NCBI RefSeq assembly: GCF_020921035.1
Contig: NC_063157.1
Coordinates: forward strand, 24,011,015 to 24,075,014
Length of the DNA stretch: 64,000 nucleotides
DNA from: Rhodamnia argentea
Taxonomy: Eukaryota > Streptophyta > Magnoliopsida > Myrtales > Myrtaceae
Reading direction: 5' to 3'
Shown here piece by piece: positions 1 through 11,003 of this stretch; the stretch's first letter is position 1, and the number at the start of each line of letters is the position of its first letter. A model generated the notes under the pieces. The model was given only the letters and a program-made list of their open reading frames with translations, searched no databases and had not been told where the DNA came from. The position numbers and the translations under genes were made by a program.

Positions 1-517
1 TCTAGTTCTTGGGTACTTTAACTAACTTCCATATCTGATTTCGATGGAGTGATTCCATCTATTCACTTATAGCCCCTAGCCCTTGTGACGACTCAAAACT
101 AGCCATCGCCTCAGAGTAAGACGAAGGCTCATCTGTCTCCACCTCGTCACCTACAGTCAAAGCATAAGCAAAATATGTATAAGCATAACGTATCGGTTGT
201 TTAATTTGCCTTCTCTGTCTATCTACGGTTATACTATGCTTCGGCCGTACTGGTTGTTCACTATCACCGATCGTAGGAACCGCGGCCTCATCTGCAGTCT
301 CAACATTTGTTACCTTTAAGGTTTTCGGAGTCTCCACCTGAAGCTCCACCTCACTACTAATACCATGATCCGTATGCTCTGCTGGTTGTGTCTCGGAACT
401 CCTGCGTCGAAGCATTGCGGTCTCGTCGAAGATCACATCTCTACCGATTAGAAAATCGGGTGATTTGGGATCGATGCACCATAACCGGTAGCCTTTCACC
501 CCATGTGCATAACCCAA
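1..517 (-). pseudogene. Copia integrase C-terminus to reverse transcriptase start
   Basis: GYAHGVKGYRLWCIDPKSPDFLIGRDVIFDE is the conserved Copia segment after integrase. It is followed by an acidic linker and by EPSSYSEAMAS, the usual beginning of the RT domain. A stop at 59 interrupts the frame. The last bases still encode MESLHRNQIWKLVKVPK, the first RT block, before the window ends. Confidence 0.85.
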
Positions 518-631
518 AAATATGCACTTTTTCGACCTCGACTCCAGCTTACCATCACTCGCATGAGTATACGCTTAACATCCGAATACTCGTAATATGG
601 AATAATCAACAGGTTTCCCCGACCATACTTC

Positions 632-1038
632 CTATGGAGTCTTCCATTGGATATAAAATAATGGAGATCGATTAATCGGGTAACATGTCATGTTCACTGC
701 TTCGACCCAAAATTCCTTGCCTATCCCAACATGCGAAAGCATGCTCCGAGCCCACTCAAGTAAAGTTATGTTCTTCCATTTTGCTACGCCATTCTGTTGT
801 GGTGTTTCGGTGCTTGTACGGTATCTCACAATCCCTTCTCTCTAGCGGAACTCAATAAAATCTTTACCACGTAACTCCATACCGTTATCGGTTCTCGTGC
901 ACTTGATCCGTTTATCCGATCGTTTCTCAACCAATGCCTTAAATTTCTTGAACCGATCAAATATTCCAAGAACGCATTGTTTCTCAACCAATGCCTACCT
1001 GGAATAGTTGTCGATAAATGTCGGTATATAACGAGCAC
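632..1038 (-). pseudogene. Copia integrase core fragments
   Basis: Two minus-strand pieces in different frames cover the integrase catalytic core. The distal one reads TPQQNGVAKWKNITLLEWARSML, then FWVEAVNMTCYPINRSP, the conserved DDE integrase tail in which the usual E-R-x-N-R has become K-W-K-N-I. A frameshift near 830 separates the two pieces. The enzyme would insert the element's cDNA; this copy is dead. Confidence 0.85.
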
Positions 1039-1066
1039 CTCTTTTTGAACGAACGGGAGACGAGCC

Positions 1067-1660
1067 CTAGACGTCCGAATGAATATATTTTACCGGTTGC
1101 TTAGTCGAATGAATACTTGTAGCAAACTTAATCTTGCACTGTTTTCCAAAGATGCAGTGCTCACATAAGTCTAACTTACTTGTCTTCTGACCTTTTAACA
1201 ACCCTCTATCACTCAGCATCGTCATATCTACCTCATTCATGTGTCCTAGACGCATATGCCATAAACGAGTTAAATCGGAATCTGGCTCACATGATGAAAT
1301 TGCAGTAGCTCCTGTCACGATCTCTCCTAGTAGATGATAGAGAGAACTTACTTTCTTTCCTTTCATCACTATCATGGCACCTCGAGAGATCTTTAATACT
1401 CCACCTTCAGCGGTGTACTTACACTCAATATCATCAAGTGTCCCAAGAGAAATAAAGTTCTTTTTTAGCTTCGGTACATGTCTCACGTCTATCAATATGC
1501 GCACTACACCATCATGCGTCGAAATCCGAACTGTCCCTATCCCCACAACCTTATAGGCTGCGTTATTCCCCAATAAAACTCTACCACCATCTGCAATATG
1601 GTAAGTAGTAAACCAGTTCCTATTAGGCATCATATGATAAGAACACCCCGAATCTAGCAC
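1067..1660 (-). pseudogene. Copia protease and GAG-pre-integrase domain
   Basis: The fragment begins at MLDSGCSYHMMPNRNWF, the Copia aspartic protease active site (D-S/T-G followed by C, H and M). It continues through GGRVLLGNN and VRHVPKLKKNFISLG to the GAG-pre-integrase domain with TRLWHMRLGHMNE. The integrase zinc-binding histidine/cysteine region ends in LCEHCIFGKQCKIKF. The frame then runs to YIHSDV, the first catalytic aspartate region of integrase, and stops. Confidence 0.9.
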
Positions 1661-1756
1661 CCATTCATTTCCCGATGAACATGTAGTCGCACATAAGATA
1701 GCCTCTATATCACTAGTGCTCTCCTCAGCAATGTTCGCTACACTGGTTGTGACTTT

Positions 1757-1948
1757 CTACTTATCATTTCTGTTTCTCAACTTAGGACAATCTTTCCCGA
1801 TGTGCCCCTCCCGGTGACACTCAAAGCACTTCACGCGTCCCTTGAACTTTCTATTGAATGATTTAGACCTGCTTTTACCTCTACCGCTATTGGACCCCCA
1901 TTGTTGCTCTCTACCTCGAATTACTAGTCCCCGCGCTACATCCCGCAC
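1757..1948 (-). pseudogene. Copia gag zinc knuckle (CCHC)
   Basis: The peptide contains CFECHREGHIGKDCPK, a C-x2-C-x4-H-x4-C nucleic-acid-binding knuckle, preceded by an arginine/serine/glycine-rich stretch. Both are typical of the C-terminal part of Copia gag. A stop separates it from the preceding gag piece and from the following protease piece. Confidence 0.88.
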
Positions 1949-1972
1949 CGGACTATCATCTCACAACTTTCT

Positions 1973-2527
1973 CTACCACTCCTTAGAAAATAAGGCGGAC
2001 TTTATCTCTTCCGAAGTAATCATAGTACGCTCCTGCAGCAGTGAATCAATAAAGTGCTCACATGACTCTGCTAAAGAAGCTAACAACATCATGCCCTGCT
2101 CTTTATTATCAAGTGTCTTACCGACATTCTTCAAACCCATCATGAGTTTATTAAATTCATCTAGGTGGGTTTTGACAGATGTACCTTCAGTATATCCGAA
2201 CCGGAAAATCCTCTTCAACATGTATAAGCGATTGTTCAAACCCTTCGTTACATAAAGTGTCTCAAGTTTTGCCCACAATGTTACGGTATCCTTATCCTCG
2301 CCTCCCTCTATTAACACTTCATCCGATAAATTCAACACGCTTAAAATTCTTGTTTTCCTCATTACCACATGCTTTTCAGTATTTGACATCGTTTCGAGCA
2401 ACTCGACCTTGCCCTCCAATGCTTCTGCTAAACTTTGAGTGGTCAATAACACATCTATCTTGAGGCTCCATAACCCAAAGTTGTTCATTCGGTTAAACTT
2501 CTCAATTTCAACTTTCACTCCGGACAT
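1973..2527 (-). pseudogene. Copia gag (UBN2-type) fragment
   Basis: The likely start is the internal methionine at 2527 (MSGVKVEIEKFNRMNNFGLW), because upstream codons run through the primer binding site. The sequence has the Copia gag pattern of a W followed by a helical segment (LWSLKIDVLLTTQSLAEALEG), then WAKLETLYVTKGLNNRLYMLK and a conserved LDEFNKLM. It stops at 1973 before the zinc knuckle, which follows in another open stretch, so the polyprotein is broken. In an intact element this would be the capsid domain. Confidence 0.85.
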
Positions 2528-2600
2528 AATTGCAATCACAGAATATCCAAATAATAATCGGACAAGCAAAAGCCCCAAATCGTAACCCAGAATATATGAA

Positions 2601-2616
2601 CCTGGTTTCGATACCA
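2601..2616 (-). other. Primer binding site (initiator Met tRNA type)
   Basis: The minus strand reads TGGTATCGAAACCAGG directly after the LTR end. The first bases, TGGTATC, are the usual start of the plant Copia primer binding site that pairs with the initiator methionine tRNA 3' end. The later bases diverge from the usual TGGTATCAGAGC. Confidence 0.7.
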
Positions 2617-2618
2617 AT

Positions 2619-3314
2619 TGTTGAAATATAACGCGGAAGCTAATCAAGATCTTGCAAATAAATCAATGTGAAAAGCCTAGAGAAATAATGAGAAACGATA
2701 AAAGACACAAGAGATTACGTGGTTCGGTCCGAATATCGGTATCTATATCCACGGGAGAGCCAAGACGAATAATCCACTATAATCAGATAATCGGAATTAC
2801 AATCGCTCAATACGCTCTTGTTTCCCGCACTTAGATTATATCCAAAACCTAAATGTTTATAAATAAAACAACTCAATTGAATATAATAAATACTACACTC
2901 ACGAAGCATAAATCACGGTGCACAGCAGCCACTTCTTGCGTCCGCCATAACTTCGCATTCCTGTACTGTGCAATCCGAAAAACAAAGAACGTCCCAGTTC
3001 TTTTCTTCTTCTTTGCGGCGTGGCGCTCTCGGTTGAAGGACAAGACTCACCTGAAGTCCTCCCCCCTTTTTTTCGTTTTATACGGCTTCTGCAGGTTTCA
3101 CGAAAAGGGAGAAGCAAACCCTTCTTTTTTTTTTCTTTTATTCCTCCATGGGCCCCACGATATAATGCATATAATACGAGCCCTTCCTTTTATTTGTTCT
3201 GTAACGTCCAAAATCAAAAAGTCCACTGCAGCATATCTTGGTTGGTCAAAATCTTGCAATTTTAACGAGCTGATCTATATCCGTAAACGATTCAAACTCG
3301 AGACATATTTAACA
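2619..3314 (-). repeat. 5' LTR of the Copia element
   Basis: The inner boundary is clear: TGTTGAAATAT on the plus strand at 2619 sits two bases from the primer binding site. The outer boundary is placed at 3314, where ATATTTAACA gives an imperfect inverted match ending in CA; this is less certain. The plus-strand stretch near 2715-2755 (acgtggttcggtc, then tccacgggag) resembles a motif I associate with R/U5 regions of plant Copia LTRs. A TATA box lies inside on the minus strand. Confidence 0.5.
3076..3082 (-). promoter_or_regulatory. LTR TATA box
   Basis: TATAAAA on the minus strand in the context CCGTATAAAACG, inside the Copia LTR and upstream of the U5-like region. This is where an LTR promoter is expected. 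Activity is not shown. Confidence 0.45.
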
Positions 3315-4553
3315 AATCCGGAGCTTTACATGATCATGTTCCGTCCGGAATGGCAGGCGAAAGATCTTTCGCCGAAGTGCTAAACCTTCGATTTTTTAGA
3401 TTGGTCTCGGCGTTTCGTGGGGATTCGGATGGGAAATGAATTTGGCGAATATGACAAACAAAACCGGACTAAACTAGAGATAACAACCGGTAAAGAATGC
3501 TGATAAAAAAAAAAACCCCCATAAATGATTGGTAAGCTGAAAAGGTTTTATTGATTGCGGGATTCTTTTCTATAGAATTCTCTTGGCCATTTATAGCCGG
3601 ATACATAAAGAGTAACCGTCATCGACGCTGACTACTTCTAACCCTAATCGGATGATTTCCGACTGCGTATGTTCCTGGATAATTTCTTAGTGCTGCGCAC
3701 CGAACGTTTCGTTACCTGCTGATTCTTGGTACTTACCCGATGTCTTTCATCAGTTACAGCTGCCGCTCTTGATCCTCCAATTTATGCTGGATTCATGGGA
3801 CAATCTGCTCATGACATCTCGCGGACTCTATGGTTCCATCATGGCCAACACCACTCTCCTAATACGCCGGAGCTCGAGCTTTTGACTGGATCGACACGAC
3901 GATTCTTTCAACAAATACTACGTGAAACTAGCACCCGGGAGTCGAATCAATTTTCACGCATCACTTCCATGTTCCGAGTGCTAACCGGCACACGAGCACG
4001 AATTACACTTCGGAAACCTTCAAGGGTTGTTCGAGAAGCAACGCTAGGTCGACGGGCCGGCCATCGTCGACGTCATCATCCCAGCAATTCAATAATGCAA
4101 GCTGATCAAACAATTATCGACCAAACCTGCTTTGGTCGGTATGGTGTGATATTGATTGAAAATGCAATGGTACGTCATCGTTTGGTCGACCCCATGATGC
4201 GATGACGCGTTTTGGCCTATAGACAAAGCTCCCAAGAGGAAGTGATGGAGGAGATGATGACAAGATTTGTCATTTTGCTCCCCTCTTTTTCTCAATTATA
4301 TTGTTTGTATTCATGCTTCTCCCTTCGGCCACTCAAGCTCTTATTAGTCGGCAAAACGATGATGGATTGGAATAAACAATTGCCGACATCTTGCGTGGAT
4401 TTTTCAACTAGGGTTTATCAATTGTTGCAAAGGGAGAATCCTAGGCGGGAGCAAGTAACAGTGCACGTAAGTCACTCTAGAATCAATTCCCAAATGTTTG
4501 CGGAATGGAATATGGAGGGTAAAAAAATAACTACTCAGTTGAAATAAGTACTT
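3315..4553. other. Intergenic, no supported gene
   Basis: The 159-codon open frame at 3726-4205 (plus) has no domain, no recognised family and an arginine/histidine-rich composition, so I do not call it a gene. A plus-strand TATA-like string (ccatttatagccgg) near 3590 and AT-rich flanks could belong to an old LTR, but I cannot find its ends. Confidence 0.4.
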
Positions 4554-4850
4554 AGGGTCCATTTATTCGAAGAAGGGAAAAAAAATGAAGTATCTCCGGA
4601 AATTTGTTTTACGGATTTTTTGGTGCTTGGATGCCGGAAAAATAATCGATTTACTGAAAATATTTTTCATGGACTGAAAATAACCAGCTTCGATCGGGGA
4701 AAATTTACTTCCTTTCCTAGTAAGAAGGCGGTTAATTTTCCTAAATCACAAGACAAATGAAAACTAACCATTTTTCTTGAAAATGATTTTCATTAAAAGA
4801 ATATTTTTCTTTATCATGAAGCTTTCAGTGAAACAAATGCGAGAAGTATC
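4554..4850. repeat. hAT-like MITE remnant
   Basis: The left end reads GGTCCATTTATTCG and the right part contains gtgaaacaaatgcgag, whose reverse complement matches the ends of other elements here (46010-46200 and 59351-60677) that begin with tccatttgtttc. The inside is AT-rich and rich in ggaaaat/attttcc pairs, as in hAT MITEs. Exact ends and target duplication were not found. Confidence 0.45.
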
Positions 4851-4978
4851 CGTAGCGCGTTCTTAAAAATTTTCACGGCATGAGAACGATAAAGATGAGA
4901 GGTACATATTCTTTAGAACGTTGTCTTGGAAAAATGCTCCGACTAAACACACATAGTTACAGGTGAAAGTGAAGGAAT

Positions 4979-5468
4979 GTATCGCAAACCGATTCGTAAC
5001 GATCACACAGATAATAGAAGAAAATTAGACGACGCACGGTTTACCCAGATTCACCCCGGAATAGGGCTACGTCCCGCAAAAAGATTTCACTATGATTTAG
5101 GTTTACAACCGCACAACTCATTACAATAATCAGCCAAAAACGAGTAAATATATATGCCTTAAACGGACCCAAAACCTAAACTTATTTGAAACCCTTTAAT
5201 CCCTCAACAAATGAGCCTTTCGAGGGAGCTGCGCCCGAACCCCCTCCCGCTCACCGGCGAGCGGGGCAACCGTTTGCTCACTAGGGAGCGGAACCCCCGC
5301 CCGCTAACCGGGCAACTAGACACCCATGTCCGGAGCGTTGCCCTTGAACCCCCGCATTCCGTGCGCAGAGATCACATGTCGTCGGATCATACTTCATTTT
5401 TCCTAAGCTCACGTGGGCGTACCCGGTGTGAGAAACAAGGGTTCTCGAAATATTCGCTAACTCCAACA
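4979..5468 (-). repeat. Probable solo LTR or LTR remnant (Copia-like)
   Basis: The stretch starts with TG, ends with CTCCAACA, and carries on the plus strand cacggtttacccagattcac followed by ggctacgtccc. That is the motif pair also seen in the reversed Copia LTR at 2619-3314. The GC-rich tract at 5211-5330 (repeated cccgctcaccgg) resembles one in the solo LTR at 58040-58510, so the two may be one family. No clean 5-bp target duplication was seen. The open frame at 5211-5510 lies within it and is not a gene. Confidence 0.45.
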
Positions 5469-8435
5469 AAAAGGACCCTGTCTACTTTGACACTTAAAAA
5501 GAATGGATAAGTGCGTTGAAGGTCCTAAAATTTGTCACGAAAGTACAATTGAATCGGAAAACTTTTAAAAAATGCAATTAAGTCCTAAAGCTTGTCCCGA
5601 GAGTCTTAAAATGTTCAAAAAGTACAATTAAGTCATAAAACTTTCAAAAAGTGCAATCAAGTCTTAAAACAAAACTTAACATGTTGAACGAGCTCGGATT
5701 GGCTGGGCTTCAAAAAGTGAGCAACTTGGATTGGCTGGGCTTCTCAATGCAATATCACTTGTGGCTGAGGTATCACGGCAGCAACTTCATGGACATTTGT
5801 GGATGTTTGACTAAATCCTCTTTTCAACTCTTTGAGCATCCACACGTCATATGCAAGGAGCCATAATGGATCAAGATTCGGCTAAACACAATAAACTTCT
5901 CGTGTGTGCAGAGAAAGACCGCCGAGTGTGGCAATGGAGAGCAATTCGAGAAAAGTTCTCGATCACAATTTTTGCTCCCTAATTTCTAACATGAATTTCT
6001 GATTTTTCAGAGTGAGAGTCTGACACCCCTTTGTACTCTCTCTACTATTCTTCTGTCCAATCACCAGTCAAAGACCTCTGACTTTTGTACTGTGCCGTAC
6101 TCTCTTTCTCACCTTCTTACCCTTTTTGACGAAGCCCCCTCAAAACCCTTCTCACTTTCGTCTGGACGTACTGTGAAGCTCTCTCGATGCTCCCTTCTCC
6201 CTCTTAACCTCACTGGACGAAGCGCTCTCAGAACCTCTCTCTCTCTCTCTTACCTTTATCTGTTTGTGCCGTGCATCAACGAATGGCCTCCCCCATTGAA
6301 CGTGCTAAGGTGTCCTATTTATAAGCACAGGAAACCTGAAAATAATCGCTGAGATAACGATCGTATCTTTTCAATTTTGCAAAATATCCTGGTTATCAAT
6401 TCTGCTTTCTACGTTATCTCTTTTCAAACCAACAAATCTTATCAAAACCCCTTCTCTAACTACCTCAGCCCACTTCCTCTTGATTCACGCCCCCAAGTAC
6501 CATGCCTAGGTGACGAAAATTTTCAACAATGAATTGTTTCGAATTTCAATCAATAATTTAGGCCGTTTAAGAAAATAACAGACTTTTCCAAATCCTCTTT
6601 CTCCGCGCACTTAGTTCAATCCGTTTTATCTCATTCATCGTCGATCGAATGCAACTATATGCATGCTATAAACATAAAATAAAATAGAATAAGTGCAAAC
6701 TATATGCAAGATGATTTAATTATTTTTTGTAAGGATTAAAGTTAATCCCTAATTTTTATGCAAAGGTTAATGACTAAAAAGGATGGCTAAAATTTAGGCA
6801 TCAACAAGTTTTAGGACTCAATTCCATTTTCTTGACAAGTTTTAGGACTTCCGCCACATTTATCTCCAAAAAGAATGTTGAATTCGTGTCACGTGCCAAC
6901 ATCGTCACTAGCCGCCTAAGAATAGTATTTAGTTCGAGATAATGAAATTCGTATATTCTACCAATAAAAGGAGATTAAGCCAAGATGGACTCTCATGAGA
7001 AGTTCTATGAAATGAGATGACGAAGTGGGTTTAGTCATAGCCGGAAATGCTTACCAATTTTGTGTTTTGCGAGTTAGGTCTCATTTGCACGGCTACTACA
7101 GTTTGATAGCACCACTTGTACATCATCCACGTCGGCCGCCTAACTCTTAAATCATTTACTATTCTCGTGGTCAAATTAGGGGAAAAAAGCGTGCGTTTTA
7201 TTCCGGCCGCTTTCCTCTCGCTACACCGCCGATACCGTCTCTTTCCTGTTTGTATTCAAAGCCCTTTATAGTCTTCGGAAAATTCTCTCCTTTCGGCCAA
7301 ATTGAACGAGCACATTTCAAGTTAGGCGGGTTTTGACTTTTGTGTTTTCAGCTGGTGCTCACAAAACTGTCTTTGTTTTCCTAAGTTTTTTTTTTTTTTC
7401 GGTTTTTTCCCCCAATTTCAATTAGATTTCAGATTAGTTATCCAAAAATCAATATTAATCTGGCGACATGAGGGAGACGTCGAATAAAAAGCTCCCTAGA
7501 AACATTTTCATCTGGGGGTCAATGTGGTTTCAGGATAGAACTTGAAACTTGAAGCCGAATAGATGGGTAATCGGTGCGGTTTTAGGCTCCATGGTGTGCG
7601 GTGTAGGTTACGGGTTTGAGCTGCGATTGGTGGACCGTAGCAACAAGTGGTGGTCATTAAAAACGATGATGATTTACTGCAATTGTTCGGTTAAAACATG
7701 CACGTGGAATCTGGGTAAACCTTAGAATCGATCATGGAACATGTAATTGTAACATGGTATGTTCCGGATTTCAAGTGAAACCTATACGGAATCTGGAATC
7801 GCTCACCTCTAATTTTATCGCAAATTAGAGATGAAATTGTGGATTTGGCGTTAGCCGGAGAAAGCGTCTTTTTATTATTATTATTTTCTAATAAGAAGAT
7901 AAATTTTCTTAAAAAAAAAATCGAGATGATAATGCATGACATATTTTTAAGAGTCAGGAACATGGCACGCGTGCTTGCTATTGCTGAGGTGTCTTAGCCG
8001 ACCTTTGCTCAGATGTGAACGGAAGAAGCCGCCCGCGGCGCCAGCAAGATCCGCGTCAGCACTCGCGCCAATTAATTTAATATCACTTTTTTTTATTATT
8101 TCAATTTTGCGATCGTTGAGAAAAAGGGATTAAAAACAAGGAGACAATATAAAATCATTATAATCGCCGCCCCAAAAAAATAATTTAATTAATCGAGATT
8201 GCATCAGTGAAAGTCTTGGGAGACATCCGACATCATCATATCGGCTTCATAGCGCTAAACTCTTTTTAATAACTCTTGAATACATTTTGACTCATTTTGT
8301 ACCTTTTTTACATAATCACCGTGTGTATTGGACAAAAAAAAAAAAAAAAAACCTAGTCACCGTGTGTCATATGGTTAAATGAAAATTTTGGTGGCTGGAA
8401 ATGTCCAAAGGACATTTTGTTACGGGGCTAAATGA
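5469..8435. other. Repeat-rich intergenic stretch without a supported gene
   Basis: At 5515-5690 and 6770-6860 there are copies of a degenerate repeat built from short units such as aagtacaattaagtc, also seen near 14050-14120 and 27310-27370. A 30-bp direct repeat around ggattggctgggcttc lies at 5697-5745. From 5980 to 6420 the sequence is CT-rich with a minus-strand TATA box. From 6880 to 8300 it is AT-rich with homopolymers. No open frame here has a recognisable domain. Confidence 0.4.
6313..6325 (-). promoter_or_regulatory. Minus-strand TATA box, possibly of an old LTR
   Basis: CTTATAAATAGGA on the minus strand is a very good plant TATA box, followed downstream by a purine-rich leader-like stretch (complement of the CT-rich 5980-6290). 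No coding region follows, so an LTR or dead promoter is the best reading. Confidence 0.3.
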
Positions 8436-8660
8436 TACAAATGGTTCTTAAACTTTAACTCGATGTGCAATGTGATTCATGAACTTTTAATTTGACGAAT
8501 ATGATCTACGAACTTTTGGAACATATTCAACTTAGTCCCTAAACTTGAATTAATAGAAGAACTACATTGAATATCTTTCTATAGTTTATGGATTAAGTTG
8601 AACATGTTTCAAAATTTCAGAAATTATATTAATCAAATTAAAAGTTCAATGATGACATTA
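8436..8660. repeat. Foldback MITE remnant
   Basis: The left arm (aacttttaatttga, then acatattcaacttagtcc) and the right arm (aattaagttgaacatgt, then tcaaattaaaagttc) are imperfect inverted copies around a short centre near 8560. No autonomous coding capacity is present. Confidence 0.5.
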
Positions 8661-9130
8661 TATATGGAGTCACCAGTTAGTTGGGTGCAGAGCACATGGA
8701 CGGGAACCATGTCGGTAAATCACTTGTTGAGTACGACCAAAATCCAAGATTGGTCTCGTCCTCTCCATGTGTCAAGATGTGAAATTGGAGCATGGGAACA
8801 AAACCCGCCGAAGAAAGCTATTGATATTTTATAGATGCGGAAAGATCAAACCTCCCGGCGAGGCTCGTCCAAGAAATCACGCACACCCATCGACAGTTCC
8901 ACACCAGGGAGCGAAAGATTATCTTTTGATCTTTATCTCTTCATTGGCGAAGTAAGTATCAAATGGGGCAGAGAATCGTTTAGGTGGAAGTGACAGCAAA
9001 TTTACGAAACAACTCCCTCTCTCTCTCTCTCTCTCTGTCTGGGAGGTTGCTGCCGGGTGTTGCTGCTGACACCCTTTTTTTCTTGGTGGGGTGTTGGGGG
9101 CGGGGAGGTCTTCGATCAAAGAACGCAGCA

Positions 9131-11003
9131 ATGGCTTCCTCTTCCTCACTCCTCAGACTCGTCTTCCTTATCCTCCTTTCTCTCTCAGGTTCGTTCTCTC
9201 TCTCTCTCTCTCTCCTTCCGCCGGGTCTTTATCGCTTCCCTTTTAGCTCCCTCCTGATCAGCTGCTGCTACTGGTAAGAAAGACCGCTTTTTTTGCGAGA
9301 AACCCGAGCCTCTTCGTCTTTTAGAAAGCGGAAAAGACTCCATCAATGATGGTCGCATGTTGCTTTCTTGGATTGGACTCTAGTAGATTTTCTTCCGCTT
9401 CTCTCTCTCTCTCTCCCCTCTGTGGGAAATGACCGGAGCAAGAATCGGGAAATGAGACTTCTTGCTGCGAGTTTTGCTAAATCTTATCGCCCTTTTTCTT
9501 TCCAAACTTTCCGGGCTTTGAGGGAAAAATTTGGATATAGATTCGCTTCACTTCATATCAGTTATGGGTGTTTTTCCCTTTGGTAGTGCCGAATTCTGGT
9601 GAGAGTGAGACGAGATTTTTTGTCACTAACAATTCCCACATGCCAATGTGATGGGACGAAAGTTAGCATCTTGAAAGGGAAAGTTTGCATCAGTAACTAA
9701 TATGGATGTGTGGAGATTCTGGTTTGACGGTTTGAATAGTTTTCTGGTGATCTCTGTCTCTCCAATTTTACATGTTTCTTTCTGGTTGTGACTCTGTTTA
9801 TTCCTTTGTGTTTCAGATTCTGCAATTCAAATTATGGGCGTGGAATTCGGGATTAATTATGGCCAAATAGCGAACAACCTGCCCTCACATTCTCGGGTGT
9901 CCACCCTCCTTGGATCCCTCAACATCAGCAGAGTAAAGTTGTATGATGCAGATCCTAATGTCCTCCTCGCGTTTTCCAAATCCAATGTCGACTTCATCAT
10001 AGGTCTAGGCAATGGGGATCTCCAGAATATGACCGATCCCGTCAACGCCCAAGATTGGATCCAACAGCACGTCCAGCCTTACATCGGCCAAACCCGGATC
10101 ACCTGCATCGTGGTCGGTAATGAAGTGCTCAACAGCAACAATACCCAATGGATGGCTTATCTCCTCCCGGCGATGCAAACCGTATATTTAGCACTTTCCA
10201 AACTTGGACTGAATCAGCAAGTTGCGGTCACAACCGCGCATTCGCTCAATATTTTAGCTACTTCATACCCACCCTCTGCAGGTGCTTTCAGGCAAGATCT
10301 TGCCGAGTACCTCCAACCCCTGTTGAATTTTCAGGCGCAGATAGATACTCCATTTCTCATAAACGCCTATCCTTACTTTGCCTATAAGGATAATCCGAGC
10401 GAGGTGCCGCTGAATTATGTGCTTTTCCAGCCTAATGAAGGGCTCACCGATCCCTTCACCAACTTACACTATGATAATATGTTGTACGCTCAAATTGATG
10501 CGGTTTATTCAGCTATTAAAGCGATGGGACACACTGATATCAACGTCAGGATTTCCGAGACAGGTTGGCCATCCAAGGGTGATGCTGATGAGGCAGGGGC
10601 TACTCTGGAGAATGCACAGATATACAATGGGAATTTGTTACAGAGGATAGAGCAGAAACAAGGTACCCCGGCTAAGCCATCGGTGCCTATTGACATATAC
10701 GTGTTTGCGCTATTTAATGAGAACTTGAAGCCTGGTCCGACATCGGAGAGGAACTATGGACTCTACTATCCAGATGGTACTCCAGTTTATAGCCTTGGCT
10801 TGCAACGTTATCTTCCAGAACTATATTCAGCGGTTTCAGCGGCTGGAACAAGAGTAAGACGAATTCGTTTCTTGCTTAAGTGATTGGGCAATTACAGCTA
10901 GATTTGAACCTGATGATGTTTTCTTTGGCTCTTTATGTTTTTGCAGGTATTGCCTTTCTTTGTTGTTTTAGTATCCATCACGACATTCTTAATGCTTATT
11001 TGA
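9131..11003 (+). CDS. GH17 glucan endo-1,3-beta-glucosidase, probably GPI-anchored
   Basis: Exons: 9131-9188, 9817-10853 and 10947-11003, all with GT-AG borders and matching phase; 383 residues. Exon 1 encodes a signal peptide (MASSSSLLRLVFLILLSLS). The mature start IMGVEFGINYGQIANNLP is the classic GH17 N-terminus. Catalytic residues are visible as the acid E122 in VVGNEVL and the nucleophile E267 in SETGWPS. The barrel closes at RNYGLYYPDGTPVYSLGL, and there is no X8/CBM43 domain. The short third exon adds a hydrophobic tail (VLPFFVVLVSITTFLMLI), as expected for a GPI attachment signal; reading through intron 2 would instead end in a basic tail at 10883. The enzyme cleaves callose-type beta-1,3-glucan in the wall or at the outer membrane face. 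CT repeats at 9010-9037 lie in the probable 5' UTR. From memory, the likely syntenic counterpart is Arabidopsis At2g27500. Confidence 0.93.

Larger units (their letters stand above)
1..3314 (-). mobile_element. Decayed Ty1/Copia LTR retrotransposon, truncated by the window edge
   Basis: On the minus strand the order is LTR (2619-3314), primer binding site, gag, zinc knuckle, protease, integrase and the beginning of reverse transcriptase at the left edge. Protease followed by integrase and then RT is the Copia order. The reading frame is broken at several places: gag, zinc knuckle, protease and integrase pieces lie in separate open stretches divided by stops or shifts, so this copy is not autonomous. 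The rest of RT, RNase H and the 3' LTR would lie left of base 1. The outer LTR end at 3314 is inferred from a CA terminus in a sequence that resembles the inverse of the inner end; a target duplication cannot be tested here. Confidence 0.9.

Noticed and set aside
3726-4205. 159-codon plus-strand open frame
   Set aside because: No domain, unusual composition, no splice or homology support.
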